Of a stretch of DNA of 64,000 nucleotides, positions 25,340 to 35,480 are shown piece after piece. This stretch comes from Methylobacterium sp. AMS5. GTDB taxonomy: Bacteria; Pseudomonadota; Alphaproteobacteria; Rhizobiales; Beijerinckiaceae. The notes beneath the pieces were generated by a model that searched no databases, was not told the DNA's origin, and worked only from the letters and a program-made list of their open reading frames with translations. The number at the start of each line of letters is the position of its first letter. The stretch's first letter is position 1. The DNA is taken from NCBI RefSeq assembly GCF_001542815.1, contig NZ_CP006992.1, forward strand, positions 2,361,501-2,425,500, in the 5' to 3' direction. The position numbers and the translations under genes are program-made.

Positions 25340-28315
25340 ATGAGCGACCAGACCGACGCCGCCCCCGTGGCCGCCCGCGACTATTCGCGGACCCTGTTCC
25401 TGCCGAAGACCGATTTTCCGATGCGCGCGGGGCTACCCACCCGCGAGCCGCTCCTGCTGGAGCGCTGGAAAGACATCGGCCTATACGAAAAGATCCGCGC
25501 CGCCGCGAAGGGCCGCCCGCGCTTCGTGCTGCATGATGGTCCGCCCTACGCCAACGGCAACATCCATATCGGGCACGCGCTCAACAAGATCCTGAAGGAC
25601 GTCGTCGTCCGCTCGCAGGGCGCGCTCGGCCGCGATGCGAACTACGTTCCCGGCTGGGACTGCCACGGCCTGCCGATCGAGTGGAAGATCGAGGAGCAGT
25701 ACCGCGCCAAGGGCAAGAACAAGGACGAGGTGCCGGTGCTGGAATTCCGCCAGCAATGCCGGGCATTTGCCGCGGAGTGGCTCGACATCCAGCGTGAGGA
25801 GTTCAAGCGCCTCGGCGTCACCGGCGATTGGGATCATCCCTACTCGACCATGGCCTATCCGGCCGAGGCGCGGATCGCAGCGGAGCTGATGAAGTTCGCC
25901 GCCTCCGGCCAGCTCTACCGCGGTTCGAAGCCGGTGATGTGGTCGGTGGTGGAGAAGACCGCGCTCGCCGAGGCCGAGGTCGAGTACGAGGAGCATGTCA
26001 GCGACACGGTGTTCGTGGCATTCCCGATCCGCAACGGGGCTCCGACGGACTTGGCCGGCGCCCGCGTCGTGATCTGGACGACCACGCCCTGGACGCTGCC
26101 GGCCAACCGCGCCGTCGCCTATTCGAAGCGCGTCGCCTACGGGCTCTACCGCGTCACGCAGGCGGCCGAGGACAACTGGGCGAAGGTCGGCGATACCTAT
26201 TTGCTCGCCGATGCGCTCGCCGAGGGCGTGTTCAAGGCCGCCCGCGTCGAGGCGTTCGAGCGCGTGGCCGACGTGCCCGCGGCGAGCCTTGCCGGCCTCA
26301 CCCTCTCGCATCCGCTGAGCACCTTCGATTCCGGCTACGGATTCCCCGTGCCGATGCTGGAGGGCGAGCACGTCACCGACGAGGCCGGTACCGGCTTCGT
26401 CCACACGGCGCCGAGCCACGGCCGCGAGGACTTCGAGGTCTGGATGGCCAATGGCCGCCGCCTCACGGAAGCGGGCATCGATACCCGCATCCCCTACACC
26501 GTCGATGCCGACGGCCGGCTGACGGAGGAAGCGCCGGGCTTTACCGGCCGCTTCGTCTTCACCGCCAAGGGCGACAAGGGCGACGCCAACAAGGCGCTCA
26601 TCGCAGCATTGACCGAAGTCGGCGCGCTGGTCGCCCGCGGGGTTCTGCGCCACCAGTACCCGCATTCCTGGCGCTCGAAGAAGCCGGTCCTGTTCCGCAA
26701 CACGCCGCAATGGTTCATCGCCATGGACCGGACGGTGGATTCGCTCGGTAACCGCACCCTGCGCGAGACGGCACTCCACGCCATCGAGCAGACGCAGTGG
26801 GTGCCGCCGCAAGGAAAAAACCGCATCAACGGCATGGTCGCGGGCCGGCCCGACTGGGTGGTCTCGCGCCAGCGCGCCTGGGGCGTGCCGATCACGGTCT
26901 TCGTCGAGCGTGAGACCGGGAAGGTGCTGCGCGATGCGGCGGTGAATGCCCGCATCGCCGAAGCGTTTGCGCAGGACGGCGCGGATGCGTGGTTTGCGGA
27001 CGGCGCCACCGAGCGCTTCCTCGCGCCCGATCACGATCCGGCGAACTACGAGAAGGTGACCGACGTCCTCGACGTCTGGTTCGATTCCGGCTCGACCCAC
27101 GCCTTCGTGCTGGACGACGCGCAAGCCTTCCCCGGCCTCGCCGGCATCCGCCGTGCAGTGGACGGCGGCTCCGACACGGTGATGTATCTCGAAGGCTCCG
27201 ACCAGCATCGCGGCTGGTTCCAGTCCTCGCTGCTCGAATCCTGCGGCACGCGGGGGCACGCACCCTACGACGTGGTGCTGACCCACGGCTTCGTCCTCGA
27301 TGCCAAGGGCGAGAAGATGTCGAAGTCGCGCGGCAACGTCGTCGCGCCGCAGAACGTCATCAAGGAATCGGGCGCCGACATCCTCCGTCTCTGGGTCGCG
27401 GCGGCCGATTACTCCGACGACCTGCGCATCGGCCCGGAGATCGTCAAAACCTTTGCCGAGACTTACCGAAAGCTGCGCAATTCGCTCCGCTGGATGCTCG
27501 GCTCGCTCGCCCACCGGGTGCCCGGCGACGACGTGCCGTTCACCGCGATGCCGGAGCTGGAGCGCTTCATCCTGCATCGTCTGGCGCAGCTCGACGGCGA
27601 GATCCGCGACGCCTACGCGGCGTTCGACACCAAGCGGATCGTCGCGCTGCTCAACGGCTTCATGACCGGCGACCTCTCGGCCTTCTACTTCGATGTGCGC
27701 AAGGACGCGCTCTACTGCGATCCGATCTCCTCGGTGACGCGCCGCGCCGCGCTTCAGGTCATCGACGAGGCCTTCCGCCGGGTCGTCATCTGGCTCGCCC
27801 CCGTCCTCGCCTTCACGGCGGAGGAGGCGTGGCTCGACCGCTACCCGTCGCAGGACGGCTCGGTGCATCTCCAGACCCTGCCCGAGACGCCCGCCGAATG
27901 GCGCGACGAGGCGCTCGCCGCCCGCTGGCAGAAGATCCGCAAGGTCCGTCGCGTCGTCACCGGCGCGCTCGAGATCGAGCGCGCGGCCAAGCGCATCGGC
28001 GCCAGCCTCGAGGCGGCGCCGACCGTCTACGTGTCGGATTCCGATCTGCTCGGCGCGCTCGACGGCGTGGACTTTGCCGACACCTGCATCACCTCGGCGA
28101 TCACGGTTCGCGCCGGTGAGGGCCCGACGGACGCCTTCCGCCTCGACGAGGTGAAGGGCGTGGCCGTGGTGCCCGAGCGGGCCGAGGGTATCAAATGCGC
28201 CCGCTCCTGGCGGGTCACGCCCGAGGTCGGCAGCGATCCCGACTATCCCGAGGTGACGCCGCGCGACGCCCGGGCCCTGCGGGAGTGGGACGCGGCCCAT
28301 CCGGAGGCGGCGTGA
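25340..28315 (+). CDS. ileS: Isoleucine--tRNA ligase
   Basis: The 991-residue class I synthetase has the HIGH motif HIGHAL (H76-H79) and a KMSKS motif ([10 protein letters not shown]). The editing CP1 region contains [16 protein letters not shown] and a later [16 protein letters not shown]. The anticodon-binding helices follow. The C-terminal zinc finger of E. coli IleS is not present; only one cysteine remains in [14 protein letters not shown], as is common in alphaproteobacteria. It charges tRNA-Ile in the cytoplasm. The last base triplet overlaps the lspA start (GTGA), so the two are co-translated, the usual ileS-lspA arrangement. Confidence 0.98.
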   Translation: MSDQTDAAPVAARDYSRTLFLPKTDFPMRAGLPTREPLLLERWKDIGLYEKIRAAAKGRPRFVLHDGPPYANGNIHIGHALNKILKDVVVRSQGALGRDANYVPGWDCHGLPIEWKIEEQYRAKGKNKDEVPVLEFRQQCRAFAAEWLDIQREEFKRLGVTGDWDHPYSTMAYPAEARIAAELMKFAASGQLYRGSKPVMWSVVEKTALAEAEVEYEEHVSDTVFVAFPIRNGAPTDLAGARVVIWTTTPWTLPANRAVAYSKRVAYGLYRVTQAAEDNWAKVGDTYLLADALAEGVFKAARVEAFERVADVPAASLAGLTLSHPLSTFDSGYGFPVPMLEGEHVTDEAGTGFVHTAPSHGREDFEVWMANGRRLTEAGIDTRIPYTVDADGRLTEEAPGFTGRFVFTAKGDKGDANKALIAALTEVGALVARGVLRHQYPHSWRSKKPVLFRNTPQWFIAMDRTVDSLGNRTLRETALHAIEQTQWVPPQGKNRINGMVAGRPDWVVSRQRAWGVPITVFVERETGKVLRDAAVNARIAEAFAQDGADAWFADGATERFLAPDHDPANYEKVTDVLDVWFDSGSTHAFVLDDAQAFPGLAGIRRAVDGGSDTVMYLEGSDQHRGWFQSSLLESCGTRGHAPYDVVLTHGFVLDAKGEKMSKSRGNVVAPQNVIKESGADILRLWVAAADYSDDLRIGPEIVKTFAETYRKLRNSLRWMLGSLAHRVPGDDVPFTAMPELERFILHRLAQLDGEIRDAYAAFDTKRIVALLNGFMTGDLSAFYFDVRKDALYCDPISSVTRRAALQVIDEAFRRVVIWLAPVLAFTAEEAWLDRYPSQDGSVHLQTLPETPAEWRDEALAARWQKIRKVRRVVTGALEIERAAKRIGASLEAAPTVYVSDSDLLGALDGVDFADTCITSAITVRAGEGPTDAFRLDEVKGVAVVPERAEGIKCARSWRVTPEVGSDPDYPEVTPRDARALREWDAAHPEAA

Positions 28316-28827
28316 CCGCCTTCCGCTCCGGCCTGATCGCGGTGCTGGCCACGCTGGTCCTCGATCAGGCCTCCAAGCTCTGGCTCTATTTCGGCACCGA
28401 CCTCGTGATGACGCAGCCCTGGCGGCTGGCGCCGTTCGCGGACTTCGTCGTGGTGTGGAATCGGGGCGTCTCCTACGGCCTGTTCCAGCAGGAGGGCGGG
28501 TTCGGGCGCTGGCTGCTCGTGGCCGTCTCGCTCGCCGCCGCCTTCGGCCTGTCGGTGTGGATGTATCGGGCCGGCTCGCGGCTGCTCGCGGTGGCGCTCG
28601 GCCTCATCGTCGGCGGCGCGCTCGGCAACGCCATCGACCGGGCGGCCTACGGGGCGGTGTTCGACTTCGTCCACCTGCACGCGGGAACATGGTCCTGGTA
28701 CGTGTTCAACGTGGCGGATGCGGCCATCGTCGCGGGCGTGATCGGGTTGATCCTCGACAGCCTGCGGCCGACCCAGCGCTCTCCGTCCAGGGACGTCGCG
28801 GGGAACGGCGGTCGTCCCCAGGCTTGA
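28312..28827 (+). CDS. lspA: Lipoprotein signal peptidase (signal peptidase II)
   Basis: The 171-residue inner-membrane protein has four hydrophobic helices. The two catalytic aspartates of the aspartic protease family are in [10 protein letters not shown] (D109) and FNVADAAIV (D136). NRGVSYGLF (about 50-58) is the conserved third motif. It removes signal peptides from lipoproteins after diacylglyceryl transfer. The start is GTG at 28312, overlapping the ileS stop codon by 4 nt; a longer frame upstream overlaps ileS and lacks conservation. The basic tail after about residue 150 is probably cytoplasmic. Confidence 0.96.
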   Translation: MTAFRSGLIAVLATLVLDQASKLWLYFGTDLVMTQPWRLAPFADFVVVWNRGVSYGLFQQEGGFGRWLLVAVSLAAAFGLSVWMYRAGSRLLAVALGLIVGGALGNAIDRAAYGAVFDFVHLHAGTWSWYVFNVADAAIVAGVIGLILDSLRPTQRSPSRDVAGNGGRPQA

Positions 28828-28990
28828 AGCGCGGCGCATCCGTCCGCGTCAGGGTGCCATACCTTCGCCCGAAACCCGGCTCACCTCGGTTTGCGTGGGC
28901 TCGACGCGCGATTCACGATGAAACGCCGTCCGGCTGACCGTCCCGGATCAAAAGCGGGCGGGGCCGGTCCGTAGCCTTGGGGAAATCGGC

Positions 28991-29695
28991 ATGAACGGGC
29001 GGCGCAGCGTCACGCGGGCTTTCGGATCGATCCGTCCTCTGGCTTTGAGAACGGCATTGGGCGCGGCCCTGCTGCCCGGACTCGCCGTCGGCGCGGCCCG
29101 CGCCGAGGGCGAATTCATGCGCGACACGCTGAGCAATCTCGGCCTGATCGAGCCGGACCGTCCCGCCATCACCTATCGCGAGCGCGCACCGCTCGCGATG
29201 CCGCCCAAGCTCGGCGGCCGGGAGGATCTGACCGCCGGCCTGCCCCCGCCCCGGACCCGCCAGGCCGATCCGGCCTGGCCGAAGGATCCGGAGGTGGTCC
29301 AGCGCGAGCGGGCCGCCATCGAGGCGAAGAAGCCGATCGTGCGCGGTGCGCAGGGCCGCATGAACGACAACAACGAGACGCTCTCGGTCTACGAGATGGA
29401 GGCCGGCCGCCGCGCGGGCGCCGGGGCGCTCACCGGGCCAGCGAACGCACCCGGCCAGGGCGACACCCGCGATTCGACCTGGCTCAACCCGTTCGAACTG
29501 CTCAAGGGCACGCCCGACAAGACCGAGCCGTCGCTGGTCGAGCCCGACCGCGATACGCTGACCGATCCGCCCACCGGCTATCGCAAGGCGCCGATCAAGG
29601 TCGCCAAACCGCAGGGCGGCCCTGTCGGTGGTCCGATCAGCGACCGTGAAGAGGCCGACCCGCGTGCCTATATGAGAAATTCGTCCGGGCGCTGA
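28991..29695 (+). CDS. Exported hypothetical protein upstream of M16 peptidases
   Basis: The 234-residue protein has a long basic signal peptide (about 1-38, cleaved after GAARA). The mature domain is acidic/proline-rich and low in hydrophobicity. Distinctive segments are EFMRDTLSNLGLIEPDRPAITYRERAPLAMPPKL and WLNPFELLKGTPDK. The conserved position just before the two M16 peptidases is, from memory, typical of this group in Rhizobiales, which suggests the product is an envelope partner of them. It is not a member of any named family I can identify. Confidence 0.75.
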   Translation: MNGRRSVTRAFGSIRPLALRTALGAALLPGLAVGAARAEGEFMRDTLSNLGLIEPDRPAITYRERAPLAMPPKLGGREDLTAGLPPPRTRQADPAWPKDPEVVQRERAAIEAKKPIVRGAQGRMNDNNETLSVYEMEAGRRAGAGALTGPANAPGQGDTRDSTWLNPFELLKGTPDKTEPSLVEPDRDTLTDPPTGYRKAPIKVAKPQGGPVGGPISDREEADPRAYMRNSSGR

Positions 29696-29886
29696 GAGCC
29701 GGCCTCCGCCCGGTTCCGTCGATCTCGGCGGGTCGGCGAAGGCGCCCAGCATCCGGATGGACCGTCACCGCGCGGACACGCCGCGCGGTATGGGATTTGC
29801 CACCGGCGACCGATCACGGGACAATGCCGGGATTCTTGGGACGGAAAGCGCGGAGGGCGGAAGAGCCCCCGCATAAGGAAAGTGGG

Positions 29887-31269
29887 ATGCACCTCTACCG
29901 GAAGGCCATCGCGCCCGTGGGACCGCAGCGAGGCCTGAATCACGCCGGCCGTGTGGACGCCGCCCCGTTCGGGCGCTCCGAGGCCGGCGGCCCGGAGGTC
30001 TCCGCCTTCGTGCTCGATAACGGGCTCGACGTGGTGGTGGTGCCCGATCACCGGGCGCCGGTCGCCACGCACATGGTCTGGTACCGCAACGGCTCGGCCG
30101 ACGATCCGATCGGCCAGTCCGGTATCGCCCACTTCCTCGAACACCTGATGTTCAAGGGCACCGATCGGCACCCGGCCGGCGCCTTCTCGAAGGCGGTCTC
30201 GTCGCTCGGCGGCCAGGAGAACGCCTTCACCAGCTACGACTACACCGCCTATTTCCAGCGCGTCGCCCGCGACCACCTCTCGACGATGATGGCCTTCGAG
30301 GCCGATCGGATGAGCGGCCTCGTCCTCGACGACGCCGTGGTGGCGCCCGAGCGCGACGTGGTGCTGGAGGAGCGTCGGATGCGGGTCGAGACCGATCCGT
30401 CGGCGCAGCTTTCCGAGGCGATGGCCGCCTCGCTGTTCGTGCACCATCCCTACGGCATCCCGATCATCGGCTGGATGCACGAGATCGAGGAGCTGAACCG
30501 CACCCACGCCATCGACTACTACAAGCGCTTCTACACCCCCGAGAACGCGATCCTCGTGGTGGCCGGCGACGTGACGCCGGACGAGGTGCGGCGTCTGGCC
30601 GAGGAGACCTACGGCCGTGTGACGCCGCAGGGCGCGCGGCCCCAGCGGCTGCGCCCGCGCGAGCCGGAGCCGCGGGCGATGCGCCGGATCGCGGTGGCCG
30701 ACCCGAAGGTCGAGCAGCCGACCCTGCAGCGCCTCTACCTCACCCCCTCCTGCATGACGGCCCGCGACGGCGAGGGCTACGCACTCGAACTGCTCGCCGA
30801 GGTCATCGGCGGCGGCGCGACCTCGTTCCTCTACCGCAAGCTGGTGCTGGAGATGGGCGTCGCGGTGAATGCCGGCGCTTGGTACATGGGCTCGGCGATG
30901 GATGACACGCGCTTTGCCGTCTACGCCGTGCCGGCCGAGGGCGTGACCCTGGAAGCTCTGGAAGAGCATATCGATCGCGTGCTGCGCCGCGTCCCCGAGG
31001 CGCTCGGCGCGGAGGCGATCGAGCGGGCCAAGATCCGGCTCGTAGCCGAGACGGTCTATTCATCCGATTCGCAGAGTTCGCTCGCGCGGATCTATGGCTC
31101 GGCGCTCGCCATCGGCGAGACCGTCGAGGAGGTACGCCGCTGGCCGGTCGAGATCGAAGCGGTCACCCATGACCGGCTCGTCGCGGTTGCCGCCCGCTAT
31201 CTCGTGCCCGCCCGCTCGGTGACCGGCTACCTTACGAAGGCGCACGACCCGGACGTGGCGATCGCCTAA
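29887..31269 (+). CDS. M16 family zinc peptidase (catalytic subunit)
   Basis: The 460-residue protein has the inverted zinc motif HFLEH (H82, E85, H86). A further glutamate, probably the third ligand, lies in the segment APERDVVLEERRM. The second M16 half has the conserved GGGATSFLYRKLV substrate-grip region. The start at 29887 has a strong AAGGAAAGTGG ribosome site; an earlier in-frame ATG lacks one. Such M16 proteins form heterodimers with an inactive partner, here the next gene 154 nt downstream. A signal peptide is not evident, so the location is uncertain. Confidence 0.92.
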   Translation: MHLYRKAIAPVGPQRGLNHAGRVDAAPFGRSEAGGPEVSAFVLDNGLDVVVVPDHRAPVATHMVWYRNGSADDPIGQSGIAHFLEHLMFKGTDRHPAGAFSKAVSSLGGQENAFTSYDYTAYFQRVARDHLSTMMAFEADRMSGLVLDDAVVAPERDVVLEERRMRVETDPSAQLSEAMAASLFVHHPYGIPIIGWMHEIEELNRTHAIDYYKRFYTPENAILVVAGDVTPDEVRRLAEETYGRVTPQGARPQRLRPREPEPRAMRRIAVADPKVEQPTLQRLYLTPSCMTARDGEGYALELLAEVIGGGATSFLYRKLVLEMGVAVNAGAWYMGSAMDDTRFAVYAVPAEGVTLEALEEHIDRVLRRVPEALGAEAIERAKIRLVAETVYSSDSQSSLARIYGSALAIGETVEEVRRWPVEIEAVTHDRLVAVAARYLVPARSVTGYLTKAHDPDVAIA

Positions 31270-31271
31270 GA

Positions 31272-31347
31272 GTGCCTCGCAAAACTCCCGGTCTCCGACC
31301 GTTCTCGTTCTGGCGATGACAGCACAACGGGAGTTTTGTGAGAGACA
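31272..31347 (+). repeat. Palindromic repeat family B, copy 1
   Basis: The arms CTCGCAAAACTCCCG (31276-31290) and CGGGAGTTTTGTGAG (31328-31342) are near-perfect inverted repeats separated by 37 nt. The interior matches copies at 43699 (opposite orientation) and 57780. It lies in the gap between the two M16 genes. Confidence 0.8.
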
Positions 31348-31422
31348 CGAGGACGACTCTGATTCTTCGCGCCGCCCCCGGTGGCGGCGCCGTTTGCGAA
31401 AAGACGCTTTGAGGAACTCCCG

Positions 31423-32706
31423 ATGAATCTCGCCGAGACCGGCACCCGCACCGCGACGTCGCCGACCCAGGCGTTGCCGCTCGCGGCCGCCCCCGGCATC
31501 GAGGCTTGGCACGTCGCCTCGCCGGTGGTGCCGATGATCGCGCTCTCCTTCACCTTCGAGGGCGGCGCGGCGCAGGATGCGGAGGGCAAGGCGGGCACCG
31601 CGCAGATGATGGCGCGGCTGCTCGACGAGGGCGCGGGCGACCTCGACTCGGATGCCTTCCAGGAGGCGCTCGCGGCCCGCGCGATCGAGCTGAGCTTCCA
31701 CACCGGCCCCGATTCCATCGGCGGCTCGCTCAAGACGCTGCTCACGCATGCCGACGAGGCGATCCGTCTGCTGGCCCTTTCCCTGGCCGAGCCGCGCTTC
31801 GATCAGCCCGCGATCGAGCGCGTCCGGGCGCAGATGATCGCCAGCCTGCGCTACCAGCAGAACGATCCCGGTGTGCTGGCCTCCCGCCGCTACTTCCGCG
31901 AGGCCTTCCCCGGTCACGCCTACGGCCGCTCCTCGGCGGGCACCATCGAGACCCTGTCGGCGATCACCCGCGACGACCTCGTGGCCCTGCACCGCGCCGT
32001 GATCGGCCGCGGCGGCCTGAAGGTCGCGGCGGTCGGCGCCTTCGACGAGGCGACGATCACCGGCATGATCGCCCGCGCCTTCGGCGCTCTGCCCGAGGCC
32101 GGCCCGCTCAAGCCGGTGCCGCCGACCGCGATCAACGAACTCGGCCGCCGCATCGTCGTCGATCTCGATGTGCCGCAGTCGGTGATCCGCTTCGGCATGC
32201 CGGGCGTGGCGTGGCGCGACCCCGACTTCATCCCGGCCTATGTGCTGAATCACATCCTGGGCGGCGGCGCCTTCACCTCGCGCCTGTTCCAGGAAGTGCG
32301 CGAGAAGCGCGGCCTGGCCTACTCGGTCGGCACCTCGCTGACCTCGCATCGCGCGGTCGCCATGACCTGGGGCTACACCGCCACCAAGAACGAGCGCGTC
32401 GTCGAGGCGCTCGACGTGATCGGCGACGAGATCCAGCGCCTCATCACCGAAGGCCCCTCGGACGAGGAGCTGCAGAAGGCCAAGGACTACCTCACCGGTT
32501 CCTACGCGCTCGGCTTCGACACCTCGACCAAGATCGCCAACCAATTGGTGCAGATCGCCTTCGAGGGTCTCGGTATGGACTACATCGCCCGCCGCAACGA
32601 CCTCGTGGCGAGCGTGACCCAGGCCGACATCCGCCGGGCCGGCGCCCGCACCCTCGGCGACGGCAAGATGCTGGTGGTCGCCGCAGGGCGGCCCACGGGA
32701 CTGTAG
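31423..32706 (+). CDS. M16 family peptidase (inactive partner subunit)
   Basis: The 427-residue protein has the M16 double-domain layout, but at the position of the zinc motif the sequence reads GTAQMMARLLDEGAG with no HxxEH. It therefore cannot bind zinc in the classic way. The C-terminal domain keeps GGGAFTSRLFQEVREKRGLAYSVG, the substrate-grip region. In paired M16 systems one subunit is catalytic and the other is structural; this is the structural one. The start at 31423 follows a GAGGAACTCC ribosome site. A terminator follows at 32737. Confidence 0.9.
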   Translation: MNLAETGTRTATSPTQALPLAAAPGIEAWHVASPVVPMIALSFTFEGGAAQDAEGKAGTAQMMARLLDEGAGDLDSDAFQEALAARAIELSFHTGPDSIGGSLKTLLTHADEAIRLLALSLAEPRFDQPAIERVRAQMIASLRYQQNDPGVLASRRYFREAFPGHAYGRSSAGTIETLSAITRDDLVALHRAVIGRGGLKVAAVGAFDEATITGMIARAFGALPEAGPLKPVPPTAINELGRRIVVDLDVPQSVIRFGMPGVAWRDPDFIPAYVLNHILGGGAFTSRLFQEVREKRGLAYSVGTSLTSHRAVAMTWGYTATKNERVVEALDVIGDEIQRLITEGPSDEELQKAKDYLTGSYALGFDTSTKIANQLVQIAFEGLGMDYIARRNDLVASVTQADIRRAGARTLGDGKMLVVAAGRPTGL

Positions 32707-32736
32707 GCGCCCTTCACCAATTCCACTCACGGCCGG

Positions 32737-32776
32737 GGCCGGCACGCGGAGACGCGTCGCCGGCCTTTTTCTTTTT
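32737..32776 (+). terminator. Rho-independent terminator after the M16 operon
   Basis: GGCCGGC (32737-32743) pairs with GCCGGCC (32759-32765), with an inner GCG/CGC-containing loop, and is followed by TTTTTCTTTTT. It ends the M16 transcription unit. Confidence 0.9.
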
Positions 32777-32892
32777 AGGTCCAGCGGTTTGGTGTGCCCA
32801 GCGATGTCGGAATGAGCCGGGCGCCTTGGGCTGGCGCCCAAAACCCCTATCTGGTGGAGGCCGAACCCGCTCCCCGCGCGAGGCCTCAAGCG

Positions 32893-33825
32893 ATGCAGCT
32901 CACCGGACTCCACCACGTCACCGCCATCACGGCGCAGGCGGCCGACAACCTCGCCTTCTACACCCGCGTGCTGGGGCTCCGGCTCGTGAAGAAGACCGTC
33001 AACCAGGACGACGTCTCGGCCTACCACCTGTTCTACGCCGACGGCCGCGCCTCGCCGGGCACCGACATCACCTTCTTCGATTGGCCAGCACCCGCCGAGC
33101 GGCGCGGCACCGACAGCATCTCGCGCACGCTGCTGCGCGTCGGCGGCGCGGGAAGCCTCGACTGGTGGCGCGAGCATCTCGCCCGCCAGGGCGTGAGCCA
33201 CCATCCGGCGATCGAGCGGAACGGGCGTCTCACCCTCGACTTCGAGGACGGCGAGGGCCAGCGCCTCAGCCTCGTGGACGATGGCGGCGTGGGGCCGGCG
33301 CATCCCTGGGAGGGCAGCCCGGTGCCGCCCGAGCACCAGATCCGGGGCCTTGGGCCGATCCGCCTCACGGTCTCGCAGCCCGAGCGCACCGAGGCGGTGC
33401 TGACGCAGGTCCTCGGTTTCCGCCGCGCCCGGACCTTCGAACTGCCCGAGGGCGAGGTGACGGTCTTCGAGACCGGCGAGGGCGGTCCCGCCGCGGAGGT
33501 CCAGCTTCTTGAAGGTACGGGCGCACCGGCTCGCCAGGGCGCGGGCGCCGTCCACCACGTCGCCTTCCGCATCCCGGACGCCGATTACGAGGCCTGGGCC
33601 GACCGCCTCAAGCAGCGCCGCGTCCCGTCCAGCGGTCCCGTGGATCGCTACTACTTCCGCAGCCTGTATTTCCGCGAGCCGAACGGCATCCTGTTCGAGA
33701 TCGCCACCGACGGGCCGGGCTTCGCCACCGACGAGCCGATGGAATCGCTCGGCGAGCGTCTTGCGCTGCCACCGTTCCTCGAACCGCGCCGGGCGGAGAT
33801 CGAAGCGGGGCTGAAGCCGCTATAG
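32893..33825 (+). CDS. Ring-cleaving dioxygenase (VOC superfamily)
   Basis: The 310-residue protein has two VOC domains. The N-terminal one starts [24 protein letters not shown] with the first metal histidine. The second has [18 protein letters not shown], then [18 protein letters not shown] with the metal glutamate. This layout matches Fe(II)-dependent ring-cleaving dioxygenases of the hydroquinone-dioxygenase (LinE/MhqO-like) group. The true substrate is not shown. The start at 32893 is preferred over the in-frame extension from 32794, which has no conserved residues. Confidence 0.88.
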   Translation: MQLTGLHHVTAITAQAADNLAFYTRVLGLRLVKKTVNQDDVSAYHLFYADGRASPGTDITFFDWPAPAERRGTDSISRTLLRVGGAGSLDWWREHLARQGVSHHPAIERNGRLTLDFEDGEGQRLSLVDDGGVGPAHPWEGSPVPPEHQIRGLGPIRLTVSQPERTEAVLTQVLGFRRARTFELPEGEVTVFETGEGGPAAEVQLLEGTGAPARQGAGAVHHVAFRIPDADYEAWADRLKQRRVPSSGPVDRYYFRSLYFREPNGILFEIATDGPGFATDEPMESLGERLALPPFLEPRRAEIEAGLKPL

Positions 33826-33902
33826 GGTCAGCCCACCGCGAGGGCCGGCAGCGAATCGTGCTACGGTTGCGCTTTGGCCGTTCAAGGCGGGAGAGCGGGT
33901 CG

Positions 33903-34334
33903 ATGCGGGGCAGGATGGCGCGACTCTGGCTTGCACTCGCGGTGGCCGTCTCTTCCTCGGCGGCGATGGCCGGAGCGGCAGCAGCCCCTTGCTATCGCTA
34001 CACCGAGCGTCTGACCTTCTCAGGCACGCTGGCGATCAAGACTTATCCAGGGCCTCCGAACTACGAGAGTGTGGCCCAGGGCGACAGGCCCGAGACGGTC
34101 CTGGTGCTACTCTTGCCAAAGCCCGTCTGCATTGAGGCGAACAAGGCCGACGCGTCCGGGCTCGACGAGGCGGTATCCGGTGTCCGGGCGGTGCAACTCG
34201 CCGCCACGCGCAAGCAGCTCGGGGTTTCTTCCGGTCAAAAGGTACGCGTCTCCGGCACCGTCTTCGCAGCCCATACGGGCCATCATCACACGCCGATCGT
34301 GATGAGCGAGGTGAAGGCCGAGGAAGCTCGCTGA
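33903..34334 (+). CDS. DUF4431-like exported protein
   Basis: The approximately 143-residue protein has a signal peptide (ending AGAAAAP). The mature domain reads CYRYTERLTFSGTLAIKTY and later KPVCIEANKADASGLDEAV, with two cysteines that may pair. The pattern PGPPNYESVAQGDRPET matches DUF4431 as I remember it. It stands alone between the dioxygenase and the ferredoxin reductase genes. The start at 33903 is chosen over an upstream ATG because it gives a compact signal peptide. Function is unknown. Confidence 0.68.
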   Translation: MRGRMARLWLALAVAVSSSAAMAGAAAAPCYRYTERLTFSGTLAIKTYPGPPNYESVAQGDRPETVLVLLLPKPVCIEANKADASGLDEAVSGVRAVQLAATRKQLGVSSGQKVRVSGTVFAAHTGHHHTPIVMSEVKAEEAR

Positions 34335-34514
34335 CGGCCAATTTCTGTGTGGCTGCGATGCGCTCATGCGGGGTCAGGCATGCGCCGGATTCAAGAACAG
34401 TTCCAGGCAAAGTCACATTCCAACCGCTGTGGCAGCGCTGCGTCTTGACGCGGATGCTGCGACTGCGAGAAGAGCCCCGTTTCGACGCTTCCAGAATCGG
34501 GAAACCCGCGGCCG

Positions 34515-35288
34515 ATGAGCAAGTACAACGAGGAGCGCGTCCTCTCCGTCCACCACTGGACCGACACGCTCTTCTCCTTCCGCACGACGCGCGATCCCTC
34601 GTTCCGCTTCCGCAACGGCGAGTTCACGATGATCGGCATCGAGGTCGAGGGCCGGCCGCTGCTGCGCGCGTACTCGGTGGTCTCGGCTAATTACGAGGAG
34701 GAACTGGAGTTCTTCTCGATCAAGGTGCCGAACGGCCCGCTCACGAGCAAGCTGCAGCACCTCAAGGTCGGCGATCCGATCATGATCGGCAAGAAGCCGA
34801 CCGGCACGCTGGTGCTCGACAACCTCCTGCCCGGCAAGAACCTCTACCTGCTCGGCACCGGCACGGGGCTCGCTCCCTTCCTGTCGATCATCAAGGACCC
34901 GGAGACCTACGACCGCTTCGAGAAGGTCGTGCTCGTCCATGGCTGCCGTCAGGTGCAGGAACTGGCCTATGGCGAGACCATCACCGAGACGCTGCCTCGC
35001 CATGAGTTCCTCGGCGAGATGATCGCCAACCAGCTGATCTACTACCCGACGGTCACCCGCGAGCCGTTCCGCAACCGCGGCCGGATCACCGACCTGATGA
35101 CCTCGGGCAAGCTGTTCGAGGATATCGGCCTGCCGAACATGTCGATCGAGAACGACCGCTTCATGCTCTGCGGCTCGCCGGAGATGATCAAGGACACCCG
35201 CGAGATGCTGACGGGCCTCGGCTACGAGGAAGGCAACCACGGTGAGGCGGCCCATTACGTGATCGAGAAGGCCTTCGTCGAGAAGTAG
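34515..35288 (+). CDS. fpr: Ferredoxin--NADP+ reductase
   Basis: The 257-residue flavoprotein has the FAD-binding RAYSVVSANYEEELEFFSIKV segment (RxYS(L/V) motif). The nucleotide domain has LLGTGTGLAPFLSII and ends with FMLCGSPEMIKD, then a conserved C-terminal region. It transfers electrons between NADPH and ferredoxin or flavodoxin in the cytoplasm. The size and motifs are typical of bacterial FPR of the Azotobacter/Rhodobacter type. An upstream 180-bp gap has no clear promoter. A hairpin follows the gene. Confidence 0.96.
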   Translation: MSKYNEERVLSVHHWTDTLFSFRTTRDPSFRFRNGEFTMIGIEVEGRPLLRAYSVVSANYEEELEFFSIKVPNGPLTSKLQHLKVGDPIMIGKKPTGTLVLDNLLPGKNLYLLGTGTGLAPFLSIIKDPETYDRFEKVVLVHGCRQVQELAYGETITETLPRHEFLGEMIANQLIYYPTVTREPFRNRGRITDLMTSGKLFEDIGLPNMSIENDRFMLCGSPEMIKDTREMLTGLGYEEGNHGEAAHYVIEKAFVEK

Positions 35289-35296
35289 CGCCAGCG

Positions 35297-35320
35297 GAGC
35301 GACCGGCCCCGGTCGCTCCG
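35297..35320 (+). terminator. Hairpin immediately after the fpr gene
   Basis: GGAGCGACCGG (35297-35307) and CCGGTCGCTCC (35310-35320) are perfect arms with a minimal loop. No T run follows, so it may be a terminator assisted by other factors or an mRNA 3' stabiliser. Confidence 0.6.
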
Positions 35321-35329
35321 ACTCACGCC

Positions 35330-35404
35330 CTCATCCCGAGGTGCTGCGAAGCAGCCTCGAAGGGCGTTCCAGACATCGCGCGGGAACTGGGCGGTCCTTC
35401 GAGG
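35330..35404. repeat. Palindromic intergenic repeat (CCTCGAAGG type)
   Basis: CCTCGAAGG (35355-35363) and CCTTCGAGG (35396-35404) are exact inverted arms, preceded by CCTCATCCCGAGGTGCTGCG. This matches a widespread alphaproteobacterial palindromic repeat recognised from memory; a degenerate relative lies at 21590-21690. Confidence 0.5.
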
Positions 35405-35480
35405 TCCGCTGTCGCGGGCGCCTCTGGACCAGGGCGCAGGGGGGACAACGCCGTTTTCGTAACGGAGCGATCCGCACGCC